Below, piece by piece: positions 32,775-40,266 of a DNA stretch of 64,000 nt (positions within the stretch are counted from its first letter, which is position 1; the number at the start of each line of letters is the position of its first letter). The DNA lies in assembly GCF_041431135.1 (NCBI RefSeq), contig NZ_CP107799.1:2232001-2296000 (forward strand), read 5' to 3'. Below the pieces are notes generated by a model that did not search any database, was not told the origin of the DNA, and saw only the letters and a list, made by a program, of their open reading frames with translations. A program made the position numbers and the translations under genes. The DNA is from Streptomyces sp. NBC_00554 (GTDB lineage: Bacteria > Actinomycetota > Actinomycetes > Streptomycetales > Streptomycetaceae).

Positions 32775-34130
32775 ATGACCAGCACCACCGAACCCACCGA
32801 GCCCTTGTCGGTCGAGCAGTTGTCGGCGACCACCCTGCTGCGCTTCGCCACCGCGGGGTCCGTCGACGACGGCAAGTCCACCCTCGTCGGACGCCTGCTC
32901 CACGACTCCAAGTCGGTCCTCACCGACCAGCTCGAGGCCGTGGAACGCGTCTCCCAGAGCCGCGGCCAGGACACCCCCGACCTCGCCCTCCTCACCGACG
33001 GCCTGCGCGCCGAACGCGAGCAGGGCATCACCATCGACGTCGCCTACCGCTACTTCGCAACCGCGCGCCGCCGGTTCATCCTCGCCGACACCCCCGGGCA
33101 TGTGCAGTACACGCGGAACATGGTCACCGGCGCCTCCACCGCCGACCTGGCCGTCGTCCTGGTGGACGCCCGCAACGGCGTCATCGAGCAGACCCGCCGG
33201 CACGCCGCCGTCGCCGCCCTCCTGCGCGTCCCGCACGTCGTCCTCGCCGTCAACAAGATGGACCTCGTCGAGTACAAGGAGTCCGTCTTCGCGGCGATCG
33301 CCGAGGAGTTCACGGCGTACGCCTCCGAACTGGGCGTCCCCGAGATCACCGCGATCCCGATCTCGGCGCTCACCGGCGACAACGTGGTGGAACCCTCCGC
33401 GAACATGGACTGGTACGGCGGTCCGACAGTCCTGGAGCACCTGGAGACGGTCCCGGTCAGCCACGACCTGACGAGCTGCCACGCCCGCCTGCCCGTGCAG
33501 TACGTGATCCGCCCGCAGACCGCCGAGCACCCGGACTACCGGGGCTACGCGGGTCAGATCGCGGCCGGAACCTTCCGCGTCGGCTCCCCGGTCACGGTTC
33601 TGCCGTCCGGGCGTACGTCCACGATCGCCGGGATCGATCTGCTGGGCACGTCGGTCGACGTCGCCTGGACCCCGCAGTCGGTGACCCTCCTGCTTGACGA
33701 CGACGTCGACATCTCGCGCGGCGACCTGATCGTGCCGACCACGGACGCGCCCCCGATCACGCAGGACGTCGAGGCGACCGTCTGCCACGTCGCCGACCAG
33801 CCCCTCACCGTCGGCCACCGGGTGCTGCTCAAGCACGGCACCCGCACGGTCAAAGCGATCGTCAAGGACATCCCGTCCCGGCTGACCCTCGACGACCTGT
33901 CCCTGCACCCGCACCCCGGGCAGCTCGTCGCCAACGACATCGGCCGCGTGAAGATCCGTACCGCCGAGCCGCTGCCGCTCGACTCGTACGCCGACTCACG
34001 GCGCACCGGCGCGTTCATCCTGATCGACCCGGCCGACGGCACCACGCTGACCGCGGGCATGGTCGGCGAGTCGTTCGCCTCGCCGGAGCCCGTCAAGTCC
34101 GAGACCGACGACGACGGTTGGGACTTCTGA
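32775..34130 (+). CDS. cysN: Sulfate adenylyltransferase subunit 1 (GTPase)
   Basis: The 451-residue EF-Tu-like GTPase drives APS formation by CysD. G-motifs are visible: GSVDDGKSTL (G1, about 28-37), EQGITIDVAYR (G2), DTPGH (G3), NKMD (G4) and SAL (G5), followed by two beta-barrel domains. There is no C-terminal APS kinase fusion, consistent with the separate cysC. It closes the activation part of the operon. Confidence 0.96.
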   Translation: MTSTTEPTEPLSVEQLSATTLLRFATAGSVDDGKSTLVGRLLHDSKSVLTDQLEAVERVSQSRGQDTPDLALLTDGLRAEREQGITIDVAYRYFATARRRFILADTPGHVQYTRNMVTGASTADLAVVLVDARNGVIEQTRRHAAVAALLRVPHVVLAVNKMDLVEYKESVFAAIAEEFTAYASELGVPEITAIPISALTGDNVVEPSANMDWYGGPTVLEHLETVPVSHDLTSCHARLPVQYVIRPQTAEHPDYRGYAGQIAAGTFRVGSPVTVLPSGRTSTIAGIDLLGTSVDVAWTPQSVTLLLDDDVDISRGDLIVPTTDAPPITQDVEATVCHVADQPLTVGHRVLLKHGTRTVKAIVKDIPSRLTLDDLSLHPHPGQLVANDIGRVKIRTAEPLPLDSYADSRRTGAFILIDPADGTTLTAGMVGESFASPEPVKSETDDDGWDF

Positions 34131-34131
34131 C

Positions 34132-34236
34132 GTGAACCTCATCGACATCTACTCCACGTTCGCGAAGGAGGGCGGCCGCGTAGGCAGCGGCGCCCTCGGC
34201 AGCGGGCAGGGCGGAGTCGCGCGATGTGCGCGATGA
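34132..34236 (+). CDS. Possible 34-residue peptide after cysN
   Basis: A GTG at 34132, two bases after the cysN stop, opens a 34-codon frame with a Gly-rich centre (KEGGRVGSGALGSGQGG) and a Cys near the end. No ribosome binding site precedes it. The 230-bp gap between cysN and the transporter genes holds nothing else I can support. It may be chance. Confidence 0.25.
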   Translation: MNLIDIYSTFAKEGGRVGSGALGSGQGGVARCAR

Positions 34237-34360
34237 CGTACGCGCACCGCTTGCGCGCCCCGTCCCCCCACCCGCCGTCGCGGACGCGACGAAGACCCGT
34301 CGACCTTCCCGGCCACGTACTGAAACCGTGACCGCCGGGCCAACGAGAGGAACACCTCCC

Positions 34361-35470
34361 GTGCCTGCCAACCGCTCTCTTGCCCTGAAGCGCGGCCTCG
34401 CGCTGATAGCCGCACTGCCCCTCCTCACCCTCGCCGCCTGCGGCTACGGTTCCGACTCCGAGGACGAGGGCACCACGAAGGTCGCCGCCGGCGCCGAGAA
34501 GATCGACGGTCTCGACTCCGTGAAGATCGGCTACTTCGGCAACCTCACCCACGCGACCGCGCTGGTGGGCAACCAGAAGGGCTTCCTCCAGAAGGAGCTC
34601 GGTGCCACCAAGGCCGAGTACGCGGTCTTCAACGCCGGACCCTCCGAGATCGAGGCGCTGAACTCCGGCTCCATCGACATCGGCTGGATCGGCCCCTCGC
34701 CGTCCATCAACGGCTACACCAAGTCCAAGGGCACGAACCTGCGCATCATCGGCGGCTCAGCCTCCGGCGGCGTGAAGCTCGTGGTCAACCCGGACAAGAT
34801 CAAGTCCCTGAAGGACGTCAAGGGCAAGAAGATCGCCACCCCGCAGCTCGGCAACACGCAGGACGTGGCGCTGCTCAACTGGATCTCGGACCAGGGCTGG
34901 AAGGTCGACGCGGAGAGCGGCAAGGGCGACGTGTCCGTCGTCCGCACGGACAACAAGGTCACCCCGGACGCCTACAAGAACGGCTCCATCGACGGCGCCT
35001 GGGTGCCGGAGCCGACCGCGTCCAAGCTGGTCGCCGAGGGCGGCAAGGTGCTGCTCGACGAGGCCGACCTGTGGCCGGACAAGAAGTTCGTGATCACGAA
35101 CATCATCGTGTCGCAGAAGTTCCTCAAGGAGCACCCGGACGTCGTCGAGGCCGTGCTGAAGGGCTCGGTCGAGACCAACAAGTGGATCAACGCCAACCCG
35201 GACGAGGCGAAGGCCTCGGCGAACGCGCAGCTCAAGATCGACTCCGGCAAGGAGCTTCCGGCGGATGTGATCGACCCGGCGTGGAAGTCCATCCAGTTCA
35301 TCAACGACCCGCTGGCCTCCACCCTCAACACGGAGGCGGAGCACGCGGTGAAGGCGGGTCTGCTGGAGAAGCCCGACCTTGACGGCATCTACGACCTCAC
35401 GCTCCTCAACAAGGTCCTCAAGGCCGAGGGCGAGAGCACGGTCGACGACGCCGGTCTCGGCGCCAAGTAA
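34361..35470 (+). CDS. ABC transporter lipoprotein, sulfonate/sulfate type
   Basis: The 369-residue protein is a periplasmic-binding-type lipoprotein: hydrophobic core ALIAALPLLTLAAC with lipidated Cys27, then an SsuA/NMT1-like fold with VKIGYFGNLTHATALVGNQKG, SGSIDIGWIGPSPSINGY and GKKIATPQLGNTQDVALLNW. Relatives bind aliphatic sulfonates, taurine or nitrate. Placement right after cysN argues for a sulfur source. The GTG start at 34361 has GAGAGG about ten bases upstream. The ATPase gene follows 36 bp later. Confidence 0.9.
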   Translation: MPANRSLALKRGLALIAALPLLTLAACGYGSDSEDEGTTKVAAGAEKIDGLDSVKIGYFGNLTHATALVGNQKGFLQKELGATKAEYAVFNAGPSEIEALNSGSIDIGWIGPSPSINGYTKSKGTNLRIIGGSASGGVKLVVNPDKIKSLKDVKGKKIATPQLGNTQDVALLNWISDQGWKVDAESGKGDVSVVRTDNKVTPDAYKNGSIDGAWVPEPTASKLVAEGGKVLLDEADLWPDKKFVITNIIVSQKFLKEHPDVVEAVLKGSVETNKWINANPDEAKASANAQLKIDSGKELPADVIDPAWKSIQFINDPLASTLNTEAEHAVKAGLLEKPDLDGIYDLTLLNKVLKAEGESTVDDAGLGAK

Positions 35471-35506
35471 GCCCGGATCCCGATGAGTTCCCAGGAGGTG
35501 ACGACC

Positions 35507-36295
35507 ATGGCCACCACACTCGCCAAGGCTGCCGACGGCGCCGAAGCAGTGAAGCATGCCGCCCGTATCGAGCATGTCTCGAAGTCCTTCGCCGGGCCCG
35601 CCGGGCAGCAGCTGGTCCTCGACGACATCACCCTCGATGTCGCGCCGGGTGAGTTCGTCACCCTCCTGGGGGCCTCGGGATGTGGCAAGTCGACGCTGCT
35701 GAACCTGGTGGCGGGGCTCGACGCCCCGTCCGCCGGCAGCATCTCGACGAACGGCCGCCCGGCCCTGATGTTCCAGGAGCACGCGCTCTTCCCGTGGCTG
35801 ACCGCGGGCAAGAACATCGAACTCGCCCTGCGGCTGCGGGGTGTCGCGAAGGACGAGCGGCGCGACAAGGCGGAAGAACTGCTCGGACTCGTCCGCCTGA
35901 AGGGCGCGTACGGCAAGCGCGTACACGAACTGTCCGGCGGAATGCGGCAGCGTGTCGCGCTGGCCCGCGCACTCGCGCAGGACAGCCAACTGCTGCTGAT
36001 GGACGAGCCGTTCGCGGCCCTCGACGCCATCACGCGCGACGTACTGCACGACGAGCTGACCCGCATCTGGCGCGAGACGAACCTGTCGGTGCTGTTCGTC
36101 ACGCACAACGTGCGCGAGGCGGTACGGCTCGCGGAGCGCGTCGTACTCCTCTCCTCCCGTCCCGGGCGGATCGCGCGCGAGTGGACGGTGGAGATCCCGC
36201 AGCCGCGCCGCATCGAGGACGCCGCCGTGGCGGAGCTGTCCGTCGAGATCACCGAAGAACTGCGTGGGGAGATCCGCCGTCATGGCCAGCACTGA
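35507..36295 (+). CDS. ABC transporter ATPase, sulfonate/sulfate type
   Basis: The 262-residue ATPase has Walker A GASGCGKST, signature LSGGMRQRVALARAL, Walker B LLLMDEPF and the switch His in FVTHNVREA. It is of the SsuB/TauB type and energises uptake with the adjacent permease. ATG 35507 has AGGAGG eight bases upstream, so it is preferred to ATG 35483. Its end overlaps the permease start by 14 bp. Confidence 0.93.
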   Translation: MATTLAKAADGAEAVKHAARIEHVSKSFAGPAGQQLVLDDITLDVAPGEFVTLLGASGCGKSTLLNLVAGLDAPSAGSISTNGRPALMFQEHALFPWLTAGKNIELALRLRGVAKDERRDKAEELLGLVRLKGAYGKRVHELSGGMRQRVALARALAQDSQLLLMDEPFAALDAITRDVLHDELTRIWRETNLSVLFVTHNVREAVRLAERVVLLSSRPGRIAREWTVEIPQPRRIEDAAVAELSVEITEELRGEIRRHGQH

Positions 36296-37184
36296 GACCA
36301 GGACCGACGCGGTCCCCCGGGACACGCACGACCTCTCCGGTCTGGAGGCGGGCCTCGACGCCCTGGAGACGACCCAGACGGGCCGCACTCCCTTCCGGCA
36401 GACCTTCGTGCAGAAGATCCTGCCCCCGATCATCGCCATCGCGCTGGTGCTTGTGGTGTGGCAGGCGCTGATCTCGTTCAAGGTCGTCACCGACCCGAGC
36501 AAGCTGCCCTCGCCGGGCGCCGTCTGGGACCAGATCGAGCAGGCCTGGCTGGAGGGCAAGCTGCTCGGCTACATCTGGACGAGCGTCTCCCGCGGCCTGG
36601 CCGGCTTCGTATTGGCGCTCGCCATCGGTACCCCGCTGGGTCTCCTGGTGGCGCGCGTGAAGTTCATCCGTGCGGCGATCGGCCCGATCCTGTCGGGCCT
36701 GCAGTCCCTGCCGTCGGTGGCCTGGGTGCCGCCGGCCGTGATCTGGCTGGGCCTGAACAACTCGATGATGTACGCGGTGATCCTGCTCGGCGCGGTCCCC
36801 TCGATCGCCAACGGGCTGGTGTCCGGCATCGACCAGGTGCCGCCGCTGTACCTGCGCGCGGGACGCACGATGGGCGCGACGGGGCTGCGCGGCACCTGGC
36901 ACGTCGTCATGCCGGCCGCCCTGCCCGGCTACCTCGCAGGCCTGAAGCAGGGCTGGGCGTTCTCGTGGCGTTCGCTGATGGCGGCGGAGATCATCGCTTC
37001 CTTCCCGGACCTGGGTGTGGGCCTCGGCCAGCTCCTGGAGAACGGCCGCAACAACAGCGACATGGCGACCGTCTTCCTCGCCATCCTGCTCATCCTGTTC
37101 GTCGGCATCGCCATCGACCTGCTGATCTTCAGTCCGCTGGAGCGGTGGGTCCTGCGCAGCCGCGGTCTGCTGGTGAAGAGCTGA
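36282..37184 (+). CDS. ABC transporter permease, sulfonate/sulfate type
   Basis: The 300-residue membrane protein has about six helices and the BPD_transp_1 EAA-like loop: DQVPPLYLRAGRTMGATGLR then the downstream PAALPGYLAGLKQGWAFSWR. It is of the SsuC/TauC type, with VWQALISFKVV in the first helix. The ATG lies inside the end of the ATPase gene, indicating coupling. Confidence 0.93.
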   Translation: MASTETRTDAVPRDTHDLSGLEAGLDALETTQTGRTPFRQTFVQKILPPIIAIALVLVVWQALISFKVVTDPSKLPSPGAVWDQIEQAWLEGKLLGYIWTSVSRGLAGFVLALAIGTPLGLLVARVKFIRAAIGPILSGLQSLPSVAWVPPAVIWLGLNNSMMYAVILLGAVPSIANGLVSGIDQVPPLYLRAGRTMGATGLRGTWHVVMPAALPGYLAGLKQGWAFSWRSLMAAEIIASFPDLGVGLGQLLENGRNNSDMATVFLAILLILFVGIAIDLLIFSPLERWVLRSRGLLVKS

Positions 37185-37191
37185 GCCGACC

Positions 37192-37929
37192 ATGCGCCAA
37201 CAGCCGGTCCTTCTGGTCATCGCCCACGGCAGCCGCGATCCGCGGCACGCCGCGACGGTGCACGCCCTGGTGCGGCGGGTACGGGCACAGCGCCCCGGCA
37301 TCCGCGTCGAGACCGGCTTCCTGGACTTCAACATCCCGTCGGTGAACGGGGTGTTGGAGTCCCTCGCGGCCGAGGGCGTACGGGACGTGGTCGCCCTACC
37401 CCTGCTCCTGACCCGCGCCTTCCACGCGAAGTCGGACATCCCGGCGGTCCTGCACAGCGCGCCGCGGCAGCTCCGCATCCGCCAGGCGGAGGTGCTCGGC
37501 CCGTCGCCGCTGCTGCTCTCTGCCCTCGAACGGCGTTTGTACGAGGCCGGGTTGACGCCGGCCGACAAGTCCTCGACCGGGGTCGTACTGGCCTCGGCGG
37601 GGTCCACGGACCCGGAGGCGATCGCAGTGATCGCTGAAATCGCGCGGGAGTGGCGGCACACCGGCTGGTGCGCCGTGCGACCTGCGTTCGCCTCCGCGTC
37701 GGGGCCCCGCACAGAGGAAGCCGTACGCGAACTGCGGGCCCTCGGCTGCGCCCGGGTCGCGGTCGCGCGCTACGTCCTCGCGCCCGGCTTCCTGCCGGAC
37801 CGCATCGCACGGGGCGCCGCCGAGGCGGACGTACTCGCCGATGTGCTCGGTCCGGCGCCGGAGGTGGCGCGGGTGCTCCTCGACCGGTACGACGAGGCTT
37901 CGCTGCCGGCCCTGGCGGCGGTGGGCTGA
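37192..37929 (+). CDS. Sirohydrochlorin chelatase (CbiX-like)
   Basis: The 245-residue protein has two CbiX half-domains. The first begins PVLLVIAHGSRDPRHAATVH with the metal-binding His and Arg, and includes VVALPLLLTRAFHAKSDIP with another His. The second half (from STGVVLASAGSTDP) is degenerate. It inserts iron into sirohydrochlorin to make siroheme, the cofactor of the operon's sulfite reductase. It follows the permease gene by 7 bp and is the last gene of the sulfur operon. Confidence 0.88.
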   Translation: MRQQPVLLVIAHGSRDPRHAATVHALVRRVRAQRPGIRVETGFLDFNIPSVNGVLESLAAEGVRDVVALPLLLTRAFHAKSDIPAVLHSAPRQLRIRQAEVLGPSPLLLSALERRLYEAGLTPADKSSTGVVLASAGSTDPEAIAVIAEIAREWRHTGWCAVRPAFASASGPRTEEAVRELRALGCARVAVARYVLAPGFLPDRIARGAAEADVLADVLGPAPEVARVLLDRYDEASLPALAAVG

Positions 37930-37940
37930 ACAGCCCGACG

Positions 37941-38549
37941 TCACCGGTGCGCGTCGCCCACGGTGGCCCGCCGCGGATCCCGTCCGCTCGCCGCCAGCGC
38001 GCGTTCGAAGGCGGGCGCGTCCTCGGGAACGGCCACCGGGTCGGCGAAGCCGTCGTACTGACGGTAGAGGTCGCCGTGCGTCTCCACGACGTCCAGGACG
38101 AGCCGGCCGGCGCCGTCCGAGACGCGGAACTCCTGCCCGGTGGCGGTCGCGACGTCCCAGCCGTGGACGGCCGTCTCCTTGACGATCATCGAGGCGAGCT
38201 CGGCGGCCGGCATCTTCGCCATTCCGAGGTCGACCTCGCCCTCCCACACGGAAGGGTCCTTCCAGGCCGCGACGGCACGGTCCAGCTGGGCCGCGTACGC
38301 CTCGGCCCAGTCCGGGTCGGCCGTGAAGTCGCGCCCCGTCAGCTCCTCGGAGAGCTGCTCGCGCAGCGCCCGGTGCTCCATCCCGTGCGAGGTGTAGAGC
38401 ACCCAGTGGTTGACCAGGGTGTGCAGGTCCCAGTCCGCGCAGGGGGTGGGTCCGGTCAGTGGGCTGCCGGCGGCCGTGACGCCGCGTGCGACGCGGGCGG
38501 CTTCGGCAGCGCATTCGGCCATGTACGGGTACACGCTGTCTCGGTTCAT
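37941..38549 (-). CDS. TIGR03086/maleylpyruvate-isomerase-like DinB-fold protein
   Basis: The 202-residue protein has an N-terminal four-helix DinB-like domain with TPCADWDLHTLVNHWVLYTS and a mid-protein MIVKETAVHGWDVATATGQE; the His residues in HTLVNHW and VHGWD are the usual metal ligands of this fold. Members are mycothiol-dependent isomerases or unknown actinobacterial metalloproteins. ATG 38549 has GAGG close upstream. It converges on the chelatase gene (11-bp gap) and is divergent from the transglutaminase-like gene. Confidence 0.82.
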   Translation of the reverse strand: MNRDSVYPYMAECAAEAARVARGVTAAGSPLTGPTPCADWDLHTLVNHWVLYTSHGMEHRALREQLSEELTGRDFTADPDWAEAYAAQLDRAVAAWKDPSVWEGEVDLGMAKMPAAELASMIVKETAVHGWDVATATGQEFRVSDGAGRLVLDVVETHGDLYRQYDGFADPVAVPEDAPAFERALAASGRDPRRATVGDAHR

Positions 38550-38615
38550 GCACCTCACGCTAGGCATCCAGCCCGCGCCCCTCTTGAACAAACGCGACGC
38601 GCCGGGTTGACCTTG

Positions 38616-38636
38616 CCCTCGGGGCAGACCCGAGGG
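38616..38636 (+). promoter_or_regulatory. Hairpin containing the transglutaminase gene RBS
   Basis: CCCTCGGG at 38616-38623 pairs exactly with CCCGAGGG at 38629-38636 around a GCAGA loop. The GAGGG in the right arm is the ribosome binding site for ATG 38645, so the folded RNA would hide it. A TTGACC lies just upstream at 38607-38612. Confidence 0.45.
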
Positions 38637-38644
38637 TGCCCGTC

Positions 38645-39514
38645 ATGGACCTCTACCTGAAGCAGAGCGCGTACAGCGACCCGGGCGACCTCGACACCGG
38701 TGACCTGCCGCGCGATCCCGGCCAACTGGCCCACCTCGTAAGGGAACTGATCATTCATCGGCTGGAGGGATGGCGCTTCGGCCACGTCATCCCGGAGGAA
38801 CGGCTGCACACGGACGCCGAGGCACGCTACGTGACCGAGCTGCTGCGGATCCTGCGGGAGCGCCTGGACGCGCCGCTCACCAGGTCCCGCGCACCCGAGG
38901 AGCGGTTCGTCGGCACCTGCCGGGACTTCTCGCTGCTGCTGTGCTCGTTGCTGCGGGCCACGGGGACACCCGCACGGATCCGCGGCGGCTTCGCCACGTA
39001 CTTCATCGACGGTTTTCACGAGGACCACTGGGTCACCGAATACCGTGTGGCGGACGGGAGTTGGCGGCTGGTCGACGCCCAGGTCCTGCACGGGTCGTAC
39101 GGCGTTCCCTTCGATCCGCTGGACGTGCCGCGCGACCGGTTCCTGATGGCGGGCGAGGCCTGGCGGGCGTGTCGCACGGGGGAACGCGACCTCAGGACGT
39201 TCGGTTTCTCCGGCGCCCCGGAGCTGGGCGGGATGTGGTTCCTGCGCGCCCGTGTCGTGCAGGACCTGGCCGCCCTCCACGGCGTGGAGCCGCTCCCCTG
39301 GGACGGCTGGGGCCCCGAGATCCTCGACGACGCGTCCCTCACCGAGGACGACCTCGCCCTGATCGACGCCGTCGCCGACGCCCGCTCCGACGAGGAGCTA
39401 CGGCGTCTCTACCAGGACCCGCGCCTCACCGTCCCGGACGAGATCACCTCGTACACGACCTACCGCGGCGACCGCAAGGTCACTCTGCGGCAGCGGTCAG
39501 CTCCTCCAGCTTGA
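38645..39514 (+). CDS. Transglutaminase-like superfamily protein
   Basis: The 289-residue protein has the transglutaminase-core triad region: Cys in FVGTCRDFSLLLCSLLRATG, His in DHWVTEYRV and Asp in SWRLVDAQV. Bacterial members are cysteine proteases, deamidases or crosslinkers; the substrate is unknown. No signal peptide is seen. GAGGG eight bases before ATG 38645 fixes the start over GTG 38636. Its 3' end overlaps the convergent DUF1697 gene by 35 bp. Confidence 0.85.
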   Translation: MDLYLKQSAYSDPGDLDTGDLPRDPGQLAHLVRELIIHRLEGWRFGHVIPEERLHTDAEARYVTELLRILRERLDAPLTRSRAPEERFVGTCRDFSLLLCSLLRATGTPARIRGGFATYFIDGFHEDHWVTEYRVADGSWRLVDAQVLHGSYGVPFDPLDVPRDRFLMAGEAWRACRTGERDLRTFGFSGAPELGGMWFLRARVVQDLAALHGVEPLPWDGWGPEILDDASLTEDDLALIDAVADARSDEELRRLYQDPRLTVPDEITSYTTYRGDRKVTLRQRSAPPA

Positions 39515-40037
39515 CGACGGTGTTCCAGTTGCGGGTGGTGGCGGTGACGCCCTTGAGGAGTCTGGGCTTGGACAGCGCCTCCCCCAGCTTGGAGCGGCCG
39601 AGGCCGTCGGGGGCGTAGAGGTACAGGACGCGGTCGCCGATCCGGAACTCCTCTGGGAGGAAGGCCAGTTGGTCGACGGAGGCGAAGCGCTCGGCGTCGA
39701 CGGGGGCCGAGAAGTATGTGGCGTGCAGCTGCTTGGCCTCCAGTTCGGCGGCCGGGAACGGGCACGCCTCCCGTACGGCCCTGAGGTAGGCGTGGTCGCG
39801 CACCAGCACGCCCACCGTGAAGCCGAAGTGCTTCTCGATGGCCTGTGCCAGCTCGGCGGCGAGGGACTCCTCGTCGCCGTGGCCGACGGTGAAGACGGCG
39901 TTGCCGCTCTGCAGATATGTGCGGACGCCGCCGTACCCGAGCCCCTCAAGGAGTGTGCGCAGCTCGGCCATCGGCACCTTCTTGGCTCCGCCCACATTGA
40001 TCCCGCGGAGCAGCGCCGCGTACGTCTTCGTCGTCAT
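39480..40037 (-). CDS. DUF1697-family protein
   Basis: The 185-residue protein matches DUF1697: YAALLRGINVGGAKKVPMAE at the start, VRTYLQSGNAVFTVG, and a C-terminal GRSKLGEALSKPRLLKG, then TTRNWNTVVKLEEL. Function unknown; the conserved RGINVGG loop suggests a shared binding site. The frame is open to 40091, but conservation begins at ATG 40037. It overlaps the convergent transglutaminase-like gene by 35 bp. Confidence 0.88.
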   Translation of the reverse strand: MTTKTYAALLRGINVGGAKKVPMAELRTLLEGLGYGGVRTYLQSGNAVFTVGHGDEESLAAELAQAIEKHFGFTVGVLVRDHAYLRAVREACPFPAAELEAKQLHATYFSAPVDAERFASVDQLAFLPEEFRIGDRVLYLYAPDGLGRSKLGEALSKPRLLKGVTATTRNWNTVVKLEELTAAAE

Positions 40038-40111
40038 CCGCACACCATAAGGCGAGCCTTCACCCTGATCATGACCCCCGAGAAGGGTCATTACGTGTAG
40101 GGGGCTCTCAT

Positions 40112-40128
40112 CCTCCGCAGTGCGGAGG
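40112..40128. promoter_or_regulatory. 17-bp perfect palindrome upstream of MMPL gene
   Basis: CCTCCGCA-G-TGCGGAGG is an 8-1-8 perfect inverted repeat, 138 bp upstream of the MMPL start and 74 bp upstream of the divergent DUF1697 start. It may be an exporter-gene operator or a terminator-like stem. Confidence 0.4.
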
Positions 40129-40266
40129 GGGCGGGGTCCGCACGGAGGAGCCGGGCGCCCGGCGGCTCACCGGGCAGCACGACGAGACGCTCTTATCCGG
40201 CCCATACCTTCGAAGTGCGAGGTGGCGACAGGGGGTTGTCACCGCAGACGAGGGGGCTTGCCCGTC

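Noticed and set aside
34233..34329. Second short frame after cysN overlapping the 34-codon one
   Set aside because: Arg/Pro-rich shadow-like sequence without a ribosome binding site.
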